Part shown: piece by piece, positions 44,422 to 53,562 of the stretch | Layout of the letters: each line of letters begins with the position of its first letter | How positions within the stretch are numbered: position 1 is the stretch's first letter | NCBI GenBank assembly: GCA_016743235.1 | Contig: VRZD01000014.1 | Location: 91,923-155,922, forward strand | Origin: Pantanalinema sp. GBBB05 | GTDB lineage: Bacteria > Cyanobacteriota > Cyanobacteriia > Leptolyngbyales > Leptolyngbyaceae | DNA: 64,000 bases | Direction: 5' to 3' | Position numbers and translations under genes: made by a program | Notes under the pieces: generated by a model | Database searches by the model: none | What the model was told of the DNA's origin: nothing | The model's input: the letters and a program-made list of their open reading frames with translations, nothing else

Positions 44422-47061
44422 CTACCACCCAACAATCACTTTCCACATTAATGAGCCGATCGCAAATGTGGCTAAATGTTGGGGCAGCAGCTTTAAAAAC
44501 GGCTGACGCGCAATCCTCTGGGTTAAGAACACACTCAACCAGACTGTACCAACTAACGTGACGGCTTGCAGAAATGCAATTACTGCCGGATGAGCTACAG
44601 CAATTAGGGAATCTGCTGTTCCAGTTGACAGCCCAAAGGTCGCAAAGGTCACAGGAATTACCCGTCCGGCTTCCGTCAATCCTAACCGCAAGAAATGTGC
44701 TAGATTGCCACCCAACACTAATGGCAGATAACCATACGCTAATTCCACAAACGATCGCGGCTTACAAGAGCGGTTCAGTAACCGAATGATGCTATGAGCC
44801 AAGAGGGCGATCGTCACTGGAATTAACATCACGACGATCGACAATCCGGCATGAATGCCAAAGTGAGCTAGCGGTAAATTCCAGCCTAGTTCAGCAGTGA
44901 TTTCAGGCAGTCGGTGCAGAAATACCGCGCCAAATAACAGGAATAACAGGCAAACCTCGTACCAGGTTGGCGTATGCGTTGTCCACAAATCAATTCCCGG
45001 TGGTCGCAGATTTAATTCCACCGATCGATGCGGACAGGCTTTCAGACAGGTCATACACAACACGCAATCCCGGTTGTCTTGCAATTGGGCGGGATGGGAG
45101 TAGAGCGGACAACCATTTGTTTCCTGTCCTTCCCCTTTTTGCGGACCACCTTTATAACACTGATAGGTGGTACAGGTCGCTGAACAAATCCCCTGCTGCG
45201 CGCGTAATTCCACGATCGACAGTTTGGCAAACAAGCCATTCATACCGCCGATCGGACAAAGGTAGCGACACCAGAAGCGCCGCTCAAATAACACGGAAAA
45301 AATCACAGCTCCAGCGGTAATCAGCAGCAGCAAACAGCCGGACAGATAGGCGGTATTTTCCAGATTCCACAACTCTTCCCACAGCAGAATTAAGGTGAAC
45401 AGTCCAAATAGAAACCAGCCCCCCACCTTTTCCGCTTGCTGCCGGGGCCAGGGCTGTAGTTGACGAGGATAGAGCCAGAGGGAAACTTTTTGGGCTAGTT
45501 CACCATAGATCATGAATGGACAGACGGCGCACCACAGCCGCCCCACAAACGGAAATGCCACCAGGATCAACATCCACCACCATGCCCAAAAGAAATTGAG
45601 GGCAACGTTCCGCTCCCGGCTTTGCGGTCCTAACATCAGTACAGCAACCACTACGGCAAAGAATCCCAATGTGAAGCCATAGTTAATCCGATCGGGGAAC
45701 CAGGGGCTGCGGAGAAACTGGCGGAGGCGAGGATCCGCATTCAGTAAATTAATTCGGAATCGCTTGCCTTTAGTGCTAGCTGGCCAGAATACTTCCTCCG
45801 TGAGTTCGCTAGCACCATTCGATTGCAGGATCGCCCGCTCTACCAAACTTTCAAACTCGGCAAAATTCCCCGGAAAATCATAGCCTTGGAGCCGCCGCAG
45901 TGCCTCCGGCGTCACGCCAGGTTTAGCAATGCCTCGCGATCGACAAAATAAGCTGATGTAGTATTCCACCTGAGCTTGAATATCTGCCTTCCGCACCCGC
46001 AACGGTGGCACTTTAATTTCATGCCCAATTAAAGGTTTTTGCTCTAGTGGCAGCAAGCTTTTTTCCGAAGTCATCATGATTCGGGCAGCTGAAGTGCGAG
46101 GGGCGGAGGTTGATTCTCCCTCTCGGCTAATAGGTTCATACTCCCCGGTCTCTAGCAGTTGAACCAGTTTGGGCTGTAAGTCGGGATGCAATTCCTGAAT
46201 GTTGTTCAGGAGTAAGGTTCCCGTTCCCAGCCATTCCAGTAATCCCGGTTTGCCACCAGCTCGCCCAAATAACTCTGCCCCACTGGACTGTAAAGCGTCA
46301 CAGTTGATTTTAATCATCGGCTCATGGCGACTGTCCGAACCAAAGTGGATGAGGGCAGCAATGTTATCTTTCCCTAACCCCGGTTCACCAAAGATCAACA
46401 CCGATCGGCGATCGCGAGTCGCCTTCTTAATATCCTGACGTAACCGCACCGCATAGCGACTGGAACCAACAATGCCTCGCCTCACCTTTGGCAGCAAATA
46501 GGGTCGTAACGCAGTCTGCCGTTCTCGTTCATACACCAGTTGGGCCGAAACTTGATCTAACTCAGTTGCCAGGTAGCGAGAAAAGATTTGACTAATTTCG
46601 GGAAATTGCTGTATTAGGGTCAGGACTTGCTCACGTGGGATCGTCCAGAGCACACAATCACTCAACGTGACAACAGTTTGCTCAGCCAGTTGATCCAGTA
46701 GTAATTCCTTAATATGCAGGATCGCCCCCGGCAACAATCCTACCGCTTTAGCCACTGTAACTTGACTGGTATGATAGCTCTCCAACCGCCCCGATCGCAG
46801 AATATACAACGCTGTTGGTGGAGTGTCTTCCAAAATCAGGCGATGATTTTCCTGAACAGCAATTTCCTCAACGACTGCCGCGATCGCCGCTAATGTCTTC
46901 TCAGACAAAGCCCCTAATACCGTATTTTCTTTTAGCCAGAGTGCACGATTATTGGCTTCCATAAGCTTAAGCAATAAACAATCCGCAATACCGATGTGCA
47001 GAGAATCAAGTGGCAAACGTTGGGGGCTAAATGATGCCTTTCTCATCTGCCCTATTGGCAT
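44422..47061 (-). CDS. cNMP-binding / NtrC-type AAA / polyferredoxin membrane fusion protein
   Basis: The 879-residue protein joins three modules. Residues about 45-165 form a CRP/FNR-like cyclic-nucleotide-binding fold. Residues about 196-425 form an NtrC-type AAA domain with Walker A GEPGLGKD (225-232) and an ELFG box, but the GAFTGA loop is missing and Walker B reads LLLNNI instead of LxLDEI. No Fis-type DNA-binding domain follows. Residues about 455-879 form a NapH/NosR-like membrane module with CAVCP (511-515), CRYLCP (598-603), a Cys cluster at 626/630/635/651, a 4Fe-4S motif CVLCMTCLKACP (666-677) and a His-containing helix bundle. Cyanobacteria lack sigma-54, so a role in transcription activation is unlikely; redox-linked signalling is an inference. 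An ATG at 46962 is an alternative start. Confidence 0.85.
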   Translation of the reverse strand: MPIGQMRKASFSPQRLPLDSLHIGIADCLLLKLMEANNRALWLKENTVLGALSEKTLAAIAAVVEEIAVQENHRLILEDTPPTALYILRSGRLESYHTSQVTVAKAVGLLPGAILHIKELLLDQLAEQTVVTLSDCVLWTIPREQVLTLIQQFPEISQIFSRYLATELDQVSAQLVYERERQTALRPYLLPKVRRGIVGSSRYAVRLRQDIKKATRDRRSVLIFGEPGLGKDNIAALIHFGSDSRHEPMIKINCDALQSSGAELFGRAGGKPGLLEWLGTGTLLLNNIQELHPDLQPKLVQLLETGEYEPISREGESTSAPRTSAARIMMTSEKSLLPLEQKPLIGHEIKVPPLRVRKADIQAQVEYYISLFCRSRGIAKPGVTPEALRRLQGYDFPGNFAEFESLVERAILQSNGASELTEEVFWPASTKGKRFRINLLNADPRLRQFLRSPWFPDRINYGFTLGFFAVVVAVLMLGPQSRERNVALNFFWAWWWMLILVAFPFVGRLWCAVCPFMIYGELAQKVSLWLYPRQLQPWPRQQAEKVGGWFLFGLFTLILLWEELWNLENTAYLSGCLLLLITAGAVIFSVLFERRFWCRYLCPIGGMNGLFAKLSIVELRAQQGICSATCTTYQCYKGGPQKGEGQETNGCPLYSHPAQLQDNRDCVLCMTCLKACPHRSVELNLRPPGIDLWTTHTPTWYEVCLLFLLFGAVFLHRLPEITAELGWNLPLAHFGIHAGLSIVVMLIPVTIALLAHSIIRLLNRSCKPRSFVELAYGYLPLVLGGNLAHFLRLGLTEAGRVIPVTFATFGLSTGTADSLIAVAHPAVIAFLQAVTLVGTVWLSVFLTQRIARQPFLKLLPQHLATFAIGSLMWKVIVGW

Positions 47062-47107
47062 GATTGCGCCCGTCTATCTTCCACCTTTCAGCATAACGAA
47101 ATAAATA

Positions 47108-47172
47108 AATGGCACATTTCGTTAGCCACCTATCGCAGGTTGCGCTAACAAAACATGCCATTATACCGTCGC
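47108..47172. terminator. Imperfect inverted repeat between two minus-strand genes
   Basis: A 19-base left arm starting AATGGCAC pairs with a right arm ending ATGCCATT at 15 of 19 positions. It lies downstream of the secreted-protein gene and upstream of the fusion gene, so it could end the first transcript or regulate the second. Confidence 0.45.
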
Positions 47173-47230
47173 CACTTGGCGAACGTTTAATTAGGTAGGA
47201 ATTCAGTTCGGTGCTTGCAGCTTAATTCAA

Positions 47231-47647
47231 CTAACCGGGGCAAACAGCGCGATCGTTAGCATTCAGCTTAATTACACCTTCGGCACCATTAACTACAAAG
47301 GGCACAGCTTGATCGCCCACCACTCGTCTGAGAACGGGCTTACCATACAGGCAAGATCTAACTTGTTCTGCCCAAGCACTATAGTCAATGTTTGGCAGGG
47401 TGGGTGCATATTTGTCAGTGATCGGCGTGTTGGTGGTCACGCTGGTATCTTTATCGAGAACGATCACATTGGGCAGGGTGTAGAAATAAGGCTGTACCGG
47501 AGGGGTAGGCAAGGCAAGTTCGGTAACAGTCGTGAGAGTTTCCTTAGGCAGAACTTCAGTCACCGCTGTGTATTGAGCGGAAGCGGGAAGCGCTAAGCTT
47601 GCCACAGCACTGGCAGCACCAAGAATAGACAGGACGCGTGTTTTCAT
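47231..47647 (-). CDS. Secreted protein of unknown function
   Basis: A signal peptide is clear (MKTRVLSILGAASAVASLALPASA, cleavage before QYT). The mature part is about 115 residues with two cysteines that may form a disulfide (RSCLYG and RAVCPG). No known domain was recognised. The ATG at 47647 is preferred to one two codons upstream; both follow GAGGAG. A tiny Cys/Gly/Tyr-rich frame ends 13 bases before the Shine-Dalgarno. Confidence 0.75.
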   Translation of the reverse strand: MKTRVLSILGAASAVASLALPASAQYTAVTEVLPKETLTTVTELALPTPPVQPYFYTLPNVIVLDKDTSVTTNTPITDKYAPTLPNIDYSAWAEQVRSCLYGKPVLRRVVGDQAVPFVVNGAEGVIKLNANDRAVCPG

Positions 47648-47665
47648 ATTCAATCCAACTCCTCA

Positions 47666-47737
47666 TTAACAACCGTAACCACGGTAGCCACAACTGGCAT
47701 AACCACAGTAACTACAACCAAAGGTGAGGGGGTAAAT
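47666..47737 (-). other. Possible Cys/Gly/Tyr-rich 23-codon leader frame
   Basis: The frame ends with TAA at 47666-47668 and reads FGCSYCGYASCGYRGYGC before it. It has no ATG, GTG or TTG; the only candidate start is ATT at 47737, right behind an in-frame TAG. The DNA is an imperfect tandem repeat of about 24 bases. It may be a leader peptide, a gene remnant or repeat-driven coincidence. Confidence 0.3.
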
Positions 47738-47895
47738 CTAGCGCTACCTTAGTTGCTCCTTTATTTCTACACTGTTTTGCCAATCTAAGCCAGTGTTTAG
47801 ATGAGCGAAATGAGGAATCTTAATCAGTAATTTAGCCACTAGGGAATACTTGGAGCAAGAGAGGAAGGCGCTCTTCACCCGATGCAGCGGTTAAT

Positions 47896-49089
47896 TTACC
47901 AATTAGTCGTAATGTGCTCCTGAATTACTCGATCGTAAACTATGGCAGTCTGATGAGCCAATTTTGCCCAGTTAAACCGTTGAGCCAGTTCGGCATAAGC
48001 ATTATTTGTTAGCCAACGGGCATAACTAGGGTTTTTTAATACCTCTAGGATGCCCCAAGCCAGGGAATCTGGATTATTTGTCCAGGTCACAATTCCAGTT
48101 TTATTGTGCCGCACGACTTCGGGCAATCCCCCTGTATCGGAAACCACCACCGGAACTTGGACGGCAAAATTTTCTAACGCCACAATCCCAAACGGTTCGT
48201 AGAGGCTGGGAAACACTGCGCAGTCTGCGATCGTGCGAAATTTATTCAACTCCTCATCCGACATGAAGCCCGTAAAGTAGCACTTATCCCAAATGCCCAA
48301 TTCCCACGCCAGCCGTTTCAGGTCATCCGTATTCCCAGTGCCAATGAGCACCAGTTTGGCATAACCTCCCATTTCCCAAATCACTCTCGGAGCCGCTCGT
48401 AACAGCACCGAAACTCCTTTTTCATAGGTCATGCGACCCACGTAATAAATGATTTTTTCGTGATCGTGGGCAAAGCGACGGCGGAACTCGATCGAGTTAA
48501 AGTTCATTTCAGAGACCAGCTTTTCAGGGCAGACTCCATTCGGAATTACATCAATTTTGTCCCATCTCACCCCTAACGCCCGCTCCACCTCCTGCCGCAT
48601 GTAATTGGTACAGACAATCACCCGCCAAGCGTCATGAGTTAACTGGCATTCCATCTCGCTGATATAGCGCTGAGTTTCAGTATGGATGCCATTGTGACGA
48701 CCATGTTCAGTCGCATGAATCGTAGCCACCAACGGCAGCCGAAAAATATGCTTGAGGGCGATCGCGGCATCACCAACTAGCCAATCATGGGCATGGATCA
48801 AATCAAAGGGTCCGTCTTCTAGCAGCAGTTTGCCGCCATGCCGCCCCATACTTTGATTCATGTTGACGATCCAGTGAAAAAAATCATTACTGGGTTCAAC
48901 ACTTACCCGATGCACATGCACCCCATCTACCAGTTCATAGCGGGGAGCCTGTCCAAACTCGATCGTAATCAGATGGATGTCATGCCCCAACTTCACCAGT
49001 TCTGGGTATAGTTCCGCCACATGCCGAGCGATCCCCCCCACGATACGGGGAGGAAATTCCCAGGTCAGAACTAAAACCTTCATCGGCAT
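47896..49089 (-). CDS. GT4-family glycosyltransferase
   Basis: The 397-residue protein is a retaining GT-B glycosyltransferase. The N-terminal half opens VLVLTWEFPPRIVGGIARHV, and the C-terminal half holds the EX7E motif in SLYEPFGIVALENFAVQVPVVVS, with GGLPEVV after it. The first block is shared with glycogen synthases and sucrose/alpha-glucan GT4 enzymes, so an alpha-glucosyl donor is likely, but the acceptor is unknown. Start codons at 49089 and 49083 are both possible. Confidence 0.88.
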   Translation of the reverse strand: MPMKVLVLTWEFPPRIVGGIARHVAELYPELVKLGHDIHLITIEFGQAPRYELVDGVHVHRVSVEPSNDFFHWIVNMNQSMGRHGGKLLLEDGPFDLIHAHDWLVGDAAIALKHIFRLPLVATIHATEHGRHNGIHTETQRYISEMECQLTHDAWRVIVCTNYMRQEVERALGVRWDKIDVIPNGVCPEKLVSEMNFNSIEFRRRFAHDHEKIIYYVGRMTYEKGVSVLLRAAPRVIWEMGGYAKLVLIGTGNTDDLKRLAWELGIWDKCYFTGFMSDEELNKFRTIADCAVFPSLYEPFGIVALENFAVQVPVVVSDTGGLPEVVRHNKTGIVTWTNNPDSLAWGILEVLKNPSYARWLTNNAYAELAQRFNWAKLAHQTAIVYDRVIQEHITTNW

Positions 49090-49250
49090 TCCATCTTGCT
49101 ACTTGACCTATTTTTACTTTACATAGCTGCTCAGTACAGTTCAGTAGAGATGTTACCCAGAAAAATCTCTCTGTTACTGTTACAGCCCTTATCTATTCGG
49201 GGAATCTAGTGAGGTTGTTTGCTAGATTTGTGGGGTAGGTAACAAATATC

Positions 49251-50405
49251 ATGACTCCGCCGCTTTCCCCTACTTTGTTTCCGCCGTTGCTCCTAGCAAC
49301 CGATGGCTCTCCTAGTGCCCGTCTAGCGCAGCGGTTGCTCTATCCAATCGCTAAATTACTCAAAGCTCAGATTACCGAAGACGCAACTGATGCCGCACCT
49401 GCCTTAGATGATTCTGCCCTGCTCATTGCTGTTACTGTACAACCGCGATCGTCGAAACGCGGCGATCGCTTCAGCCGGAAAGTCAACAGTGTGGCAGTAG
49501 CAACCGAGACAGCTACTCCTGAAGTCACCACAATTACACCTGCCACCGTTGCCACTCAACCACCAACTCTTGCCCTAGAACAACTGACGACCTTGATCGA
49601 GGGTGATGTTCCCGCTGGGCTGTCGCTGTCCTTGCAAGTGCGCCAAGGTCGTCCTGCCACCGAAATCTTGAATTATGCTCGGACTATCCAAGCCGGATTA
49701 ATTGCTGTCGGGCATCGAGGCACAGGAGGAATGCGGGAATTGCTACTAGGTAGTGTTTCTACCGTGATTGCTCGCTATGCCTTTTGCAGTGTACTAGTCG
49801 CCAGAAGCAGTCAGCCAGCCGAATTGCCGCTCACTCCCCGCTTAAATCATGTGTTACTGCTGGTGGATGGGTCGTTAGCTTCCCGACAGGCGATCGCCAC
49901 AGTGCTGCAACTCGCCCCGATCGGGATTGAGCGGGTCACGCTGCTATGTGTCCAATCTCCCATTGGTGTCAACAAAAACTTATTTGGGGCTTTTGGCTCT
50001 CCGACTCTGAGTTGGCAACTCAACCAATCTCTGCAAACCGCCCAAAAAGAACAGGGAGAACACTTACTCAAACGGGCTAAAGGAGCCTTAGCAGGAGTTA
50101 AGCTTGACATCCAAACCCGGATGCAGACAGGCGATCCAGCTCCCTTAATTTGCCAAGTCGCTCAGGAACAGGGCGCGAACCTGATTATCTTGGGCAGTGA
50201 TCCCACTCGGCGATCGCTCCTCTCTCCTTTACAAGTCCTCCGTCCCGGTAAACGTAATCTTGAAGGAGTCCCTGCCAAATCCCGGCGAGCGTTAAGAAAT
50301 ACTCGACTGAGCGTGACTGAAGACTATGTCATCCACTATGCCCCTTGTCCGGTATTGCTGTGTCGAACTCCAGATGCCGTTCAGCCAAAAGTGGATGTAG
50401 GCTAA
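49251..50405 (+). CDS. Tandem universal stress protein
   Basis: The 384-residue protein has two UspA domains. The first (about residues 10-185) has an insertion rich in T, A, P and V (about 45-110) before its ATP motif GHRGTGGMRELLLGSVS. The second (about 200-375) begins NHVLLLVDGSLASRQAI, but its glycine motif is disrupted by an insert (GSDPTRRSLLSPLQVLRPGKRNLE), so only the first domain is likely to bind ATP in the usual way. ATG at 49251 gives MTPPLSPTLFPPLLLATDG. Confidence 0.9.
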   Translation: MTPPLSPTLFPPLLLATDGSPSARLAQRLLYPIAKLLKAQITEDATDAAPALDDSALLIAVTVQPRSSKRGDRFSRKVNSVAVATETATPEVTTITPATVATQPPTLALEQLTTLIEGDVPAGLSLSLQVRQGRPATEILNYARTIQAGLIAVGHRGTGGMRELLLGSVSTVIARYAFCSVLVARSSQPAELPLTPRLNHVLLLVDGSLASRQAIATVLQLAPIGIERVTLLCVQSPIGVNKNLFGAFGSPTLSWQLNQSLQTAQKEQGEHLLKRAKGALAGVKLDIQTRMQTGDPAPLICQVAQEQGANLIILGSDPTRRSLLSPLQVLRPGKRNLEGVPAKSRRALRNTRLSVTEDYVIHYAPCPVLLCRTPDAVQPKVDVG

Positions 50406-50573
50406 CAGGCGGAAATGAGCGAAGGACAGAGCGGAGAAAGATCGGGTAAGACAGATGCTCAATCATCGCTGATGGTTTGGGGTTCATAGATCTCTAATCA
50501 TTGTTCATTGCCCATCCTTCACCCTTTAGAATGGTTTCAAGTCTTTAAACTTGATCCATTTTCCTAATTACGC

Positions 50574-51164
50574 ATGACTCACGCAACCGACGTTGGAACT
50601 CTGGCTCGCTGGATGGCAGCGGATTTTAGTAACCAAGAGCAGGCATTTGAAAATCCTCCTTTTTTTGCCCACATCCGGGTTTGTATGCGGCCTTTACCCG
50701 TCGATCTTTTGTCTGGAGTGGGTCTGTTTTTAGAACAAGCCTATGACTATGCCTTAAACGACCCCTACCGGATTAGGGTGTTGAAACTATTTGCCAAAGA
50801 CGGACGAATTGAGCTAGAGAACTATAAGGTACATGAAGAGGAAAAGTTCTATGGGGCGTCTCGCAATCCCGAACGATTAGTCCAACTCAGCCTGGACCAG
50901 TTAGAACATATGCCAGGGTGCAATATGCACGTGGAATGGACGGGGCAAAGCTTTAAAGGTCGAGTAGAACCCGGTAAGGGCTGTGTTGTTGTGCGAAAAG
51001 ACCGGACGACCTATCTTGATAATGAATTTGATATTAATGCAGAACGCATGATCAGCTACGATCGCGGACGTGATCCCGAAACGGATGAACTGGTCTGGGG
51101 TGCGATTGCCGGTCCGTTTCATTTTGTGCGCTGGGCGAGCTTTGCCGATGAAGTGAAGGTTTAA
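50574..51164 (+). CDS. cpcT: Phycobiliprotein lyase CpcT
   Basis: The 196-residue lipocalin-fold lyase attaches phycocyanobilin to the conserved C-terminal-region cysteine of beta phycobiliproteins. LARWMAADFSNQEQAFENPPFFAHIRVCMRP, FLEQAYDYALNDPYRIRV and SYDRGRDPETDELVWGAIAGPFHF are the conserved CpcT/CpeT blocks, and the sequence resembles CpcT of Nostoc more than CpeT. The ATG at 50574 is standard. codA starts 4 bases after its stop, an odd neighbour for a bilin lyase. A more divergent relative lies at 58370. Confidence 0.88.
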   Translation: MTHATDVGTLARWMAADFSNQEQAFENPPFFAHIRVCMRPLPVDLLSGVGLFLEQAYDYALNDPYRIRVLKLFAKDGRIELENYKVHEEEKFYGASRNPERLVQLSLDQLEHMPGCNMHVEWTGQSFKGRVEPGKGCVVVRKDRTTYLDNEFDINAERMISYDRGRDPETDELVWGAIAGPFHFVRWASFADEVKV

Positions 51165-51168
51165 ATCT

Positions 51169-52431
51169 ATGTACGATTTGCTGCTGCGTCATTGTCGCTT
51201 ATTGCAAACTGACCAGACGATCGCAGAGGTAGATATTGCGGTTGAACAGGGTAAGATTTCGGCGATCGCGCCCCATCTGCCTGGTAACGCCAAAATCACC
51301 TTAGATATCCATAAGCATCTAGTGAGTCCACCGTTTGTCGAATCTCATCTCCACCTGGACTCTGCCCTAACAGCGGGGGAACCGCGCTGGAACCAAAGCG
51401 GCACACTATTTGAGGGGATTGAGATTTGGCGGGAACGCAAACAAAACTTGTCACTGGAAGATGTCAAGCAACGAGCGATCGCGACCTTGAAGCAGCAGGC
51501 AACTCAAGGGGTGTTATTTGTCCGTAGCCATGTTGATGTCAGTGAAGCAAGTTTGACCGCGCTGCAGGCATTGTTAGAAATCCGGGAAGCCGTTAAAAGC
51601 TGGATCACCCTCCAGATTGTAGCTTTTCCGCAAGATGGTTTTTATGGCAGCTCCCAAACTGAGATTTTGGTGGAGAAGGCACTTGATCTGGGGGCAGACG
51701 TCGTTGGTGGTATTCCTCATTACGAGTTGACGCGTGAAGATGGTGTGAACTCCGTCCATCAGATCTTTGCCCTCGCGCAAAAATACGATCGGCTGATCGA
51801 TATTCACTGCGATGAGATCGACGACGAGCAATCCCGATTTTTAGAAGTTGTCGCTGCCTGTGCAATTCGGAGTGGCTTAGGGTCACGGGTCTCTGCTAGC
51901 CACACCACAGCTTTTGGCTCTTATAACAATGCCTATGCCACCAAGCTGATGGGCTTCTTGCAGCGGACTCAGATCAATTTCATCGCCAATCCCCTGATTA
52001 ACATTACTCTGCAAGGTCGTACCGATACCTACCCAAAACGGCGAGGTATTACCCGCGTTAAGGAACTATGGCAACAAGGACTCAATGTCAGCTTCGGGCA
52101 TGACTGTGTCCAGGATCCCTGGTACTCTTTCGGGCGAGGAAATATGCTAGATGTGGCATTCATGGGTCTACATGTCTGTCAAATGACCGGAATTGCCGAA
52201 ATTGATGCTTGTTATGACATGATCACCCGGAATGGTGCCAAAACCTTAAACGTCGAAGCAGAGTATGGCGTAGAGATTGGTAAACCAGCTAACTTAATTG
52301 TGCTAGATGCGAAGGATCGCTACGACGCAATTTGTCGGCGTTCTACCGTTTGTTATGTGATTGCTCAAGGTAAATTGTTAGCCCGAACTGAGGCACCGCG
52401 CCCCCACTGGTATGGCACGGCTGTGTGTTGA
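51169..52431 (+). CDS. codA: Cytosine deaminase
   Basis: The 420-residue amidohydrolase deaminates cytosine to uracil. Conserved motifs include the metal pair in VESHLHLDSAL, VRSHVDVSEASL, IDIHCDEIDDEQSR and the catalytic Asp in FGHDCVQDPWYSFGRGNMLDVA, all typical of CodA. The start ATG lies 4 bases after cpcT, so the two are cotranscribed. The next genes encode a substrate-binding protein and a histidine kinase, which could sense or feed a pyrimidine-like compound. Confidence 0.9.
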   Translation: MYDLLLRHCRLLQTDQTIAEVDIAVEQGKISAIAPHLPGNAKITLDIHKHLVSPPFVESHLHLDSALTAGEPRWNQSGTLFEGIEIWRERKQNLSLEDVKQRAIATLKQQATQGVLFVRSHVDVSEASLTALQALLEIREAVKSWITLQIVAFPQDGFYGSSQTEILVEKALDLGADVVGGIPHYELTREDGVNSVHQIFALAQKYDRLIDIHCDEIDDEQSRFLEVVAACAIRSGLGSRVSASHTTAFGSYNNAYATKLMGFLQRTQINFIANPLINITLQGRTDTYPKRRGITRVKELWQQGLNVSFGHDCVQDPWYSFGRGNMLDVAFMGLHVCQMTGIAEIDACYDMITRNGAKTLNVEAEYGVEIGKPANLIVLDAKDRYDAICRRSTVCYVIAQGKLLARTEAPRPHWYGTAVC

Positions 52432-52485
52432 TAACACGATTAATTTTTGCCGCATAGAATAGTCAATCAAATTTGGGTATTTTGA

Positions 52486-53556
52486 GTGCATGTTGACGAT
52501 TCAAAATCTCCTATGGTTGACCCCCAACTACGATCGTTCGACCGCAAATCTCATCCACCGTTCCGGTTCTGGAAATCGTTTCAGGCTTTATTTGCCCTGG
52601 CACTGCTAGCTGTCATTAGCCTGAACGCCTGTAGTCAATCCCAATCTTTACAACCACTCAAAATTGGCATTACAACTTGGCCAGGTTTCGATATCGTGTT
52701 GTATGCCCAGACGACTGGCATCTTCAAGCAGCATGGTCTAAACGTTGAGCTAGTTCGGTTCGAGAATCAGCAAGATTCTTCGCGAGCAGTCTTACGTGGG
52801 GCATTGGATGGTGCATTTACTTCCTTATGGGATGTAGTACAAGTTGATCCCGGTGAAGACAAACCAGAAGTACTGCTCGTGTCCAATATTTCGCATGGTT
52901 CCGATGGCATCGTCGCTCGATCGGGTATCCAGACCATGAAAGATTTACAGGGCAAACGCGTCGGGGCAAAGCTAGGGACTGTCAACCATTTAATTTTGCT
53001 GGAAGCTCTAAAGCTTCATCAAATCAAACCGGAAGCAGTCACGATCGAGGATGTATCAAATGAAACAGCCGTGGAATTACTCCGGAAAGGTAAGCTAGAT
53101 GCAGCTGTAGTCTGGCAACCCGTATTAGGAGAAACGGCAACAGCGATCAAAGGCAAGATTGTTTTCACCACCCAAGAAGTTGATAGTTTAGTCATCGACA
53201 CCTTAATGTCCCGTTCGAGTGTCGTCAGGAACAAATCAGCCGAATTAATTCAATTCATTCAGAGTTGGTTTGATGTGATGCAGGCAGTCGATACCAAACC
53301 AACCGAAGTTTACGATCGAGTCGGTCAGGCGTTAGGGCAAACCGGGGCATCGTTTGGTCAAGATTATGCGGGACTGAAGAAAGGCGATGTGGCGATGCAG
53401 CAACGCATGTTTCAGTCGGATAGCCGATTGCGAGCCGCGATCGCCCAAATGACCGAATTACTGAAGGCGGATCCGCGCTCAGGGCGAACACCGCGTGAAG
53501 ATGTGGAAATTAACGCTGAATTAGTGACAAGCGCGATTTCAACCTGGAAATCTTAA
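52486..53556 (+). CDS. NMT1/THI5-type substrate-binding lipoprotein
   Basis: The protein is a type-2 periplasmic binding protein of the NMT1/SsuA-like family (KIGITTWPGFDIVLYAQTTGIFKQHGLNVELV). A lipobox ISLNAC places the lipidated Cys at residue 49 of the 356-residue form. Ligands of this family include thiamine precursors, sulfonates, nitrate and pyrimidines. The GTG at 52486 and the ATG at 52513 are both possible starts; neither has a clear Shine-Dalgarno. No permease or ATPase gene is adjacent; instead the histidine kinase gene begins 6 bases later. Confidence 0.85.
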   Translation: MHVDDSKSPMVDPQLRSFDRKSHPPFRFWKSFQALFALALLAVISLNACSQSQSLQPLKIGITTWPGFDIVLYAQTTGIFKQHGLNVELVRFENQQDSSRAVLRGALDGAFTSLWDVVQVDPGEDKPEVLLVSNISHGSDGIVARSGIQTMKDLQGKRVGAKLGTVNHLILLEALKLHQIKPEAVTIEDVSNETAVELLRKGKLDAAVVWQPVLGETATAIKGKIVFTTQEVDSLVIDTLMSRSSVVRNKSAELIQFIQSWFDVMQAVDTKPTEVYDRVGQALGQTGASFGQDYAGLKKGDVAMQQRMFQSDSRLRAAIAQMTELLKADPRSGRTPREDVEINAELVTSAISTWKS

Positions 53557-53562
53557 GCACAA

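Noticed and set aside
44422..47061. Interpretation as a sigma-54 activator
   Set aside because: There is no GAFTGA, Walker B is damaged, no DNA-binding domain is present, and cyanobacteria lack sigma-54.
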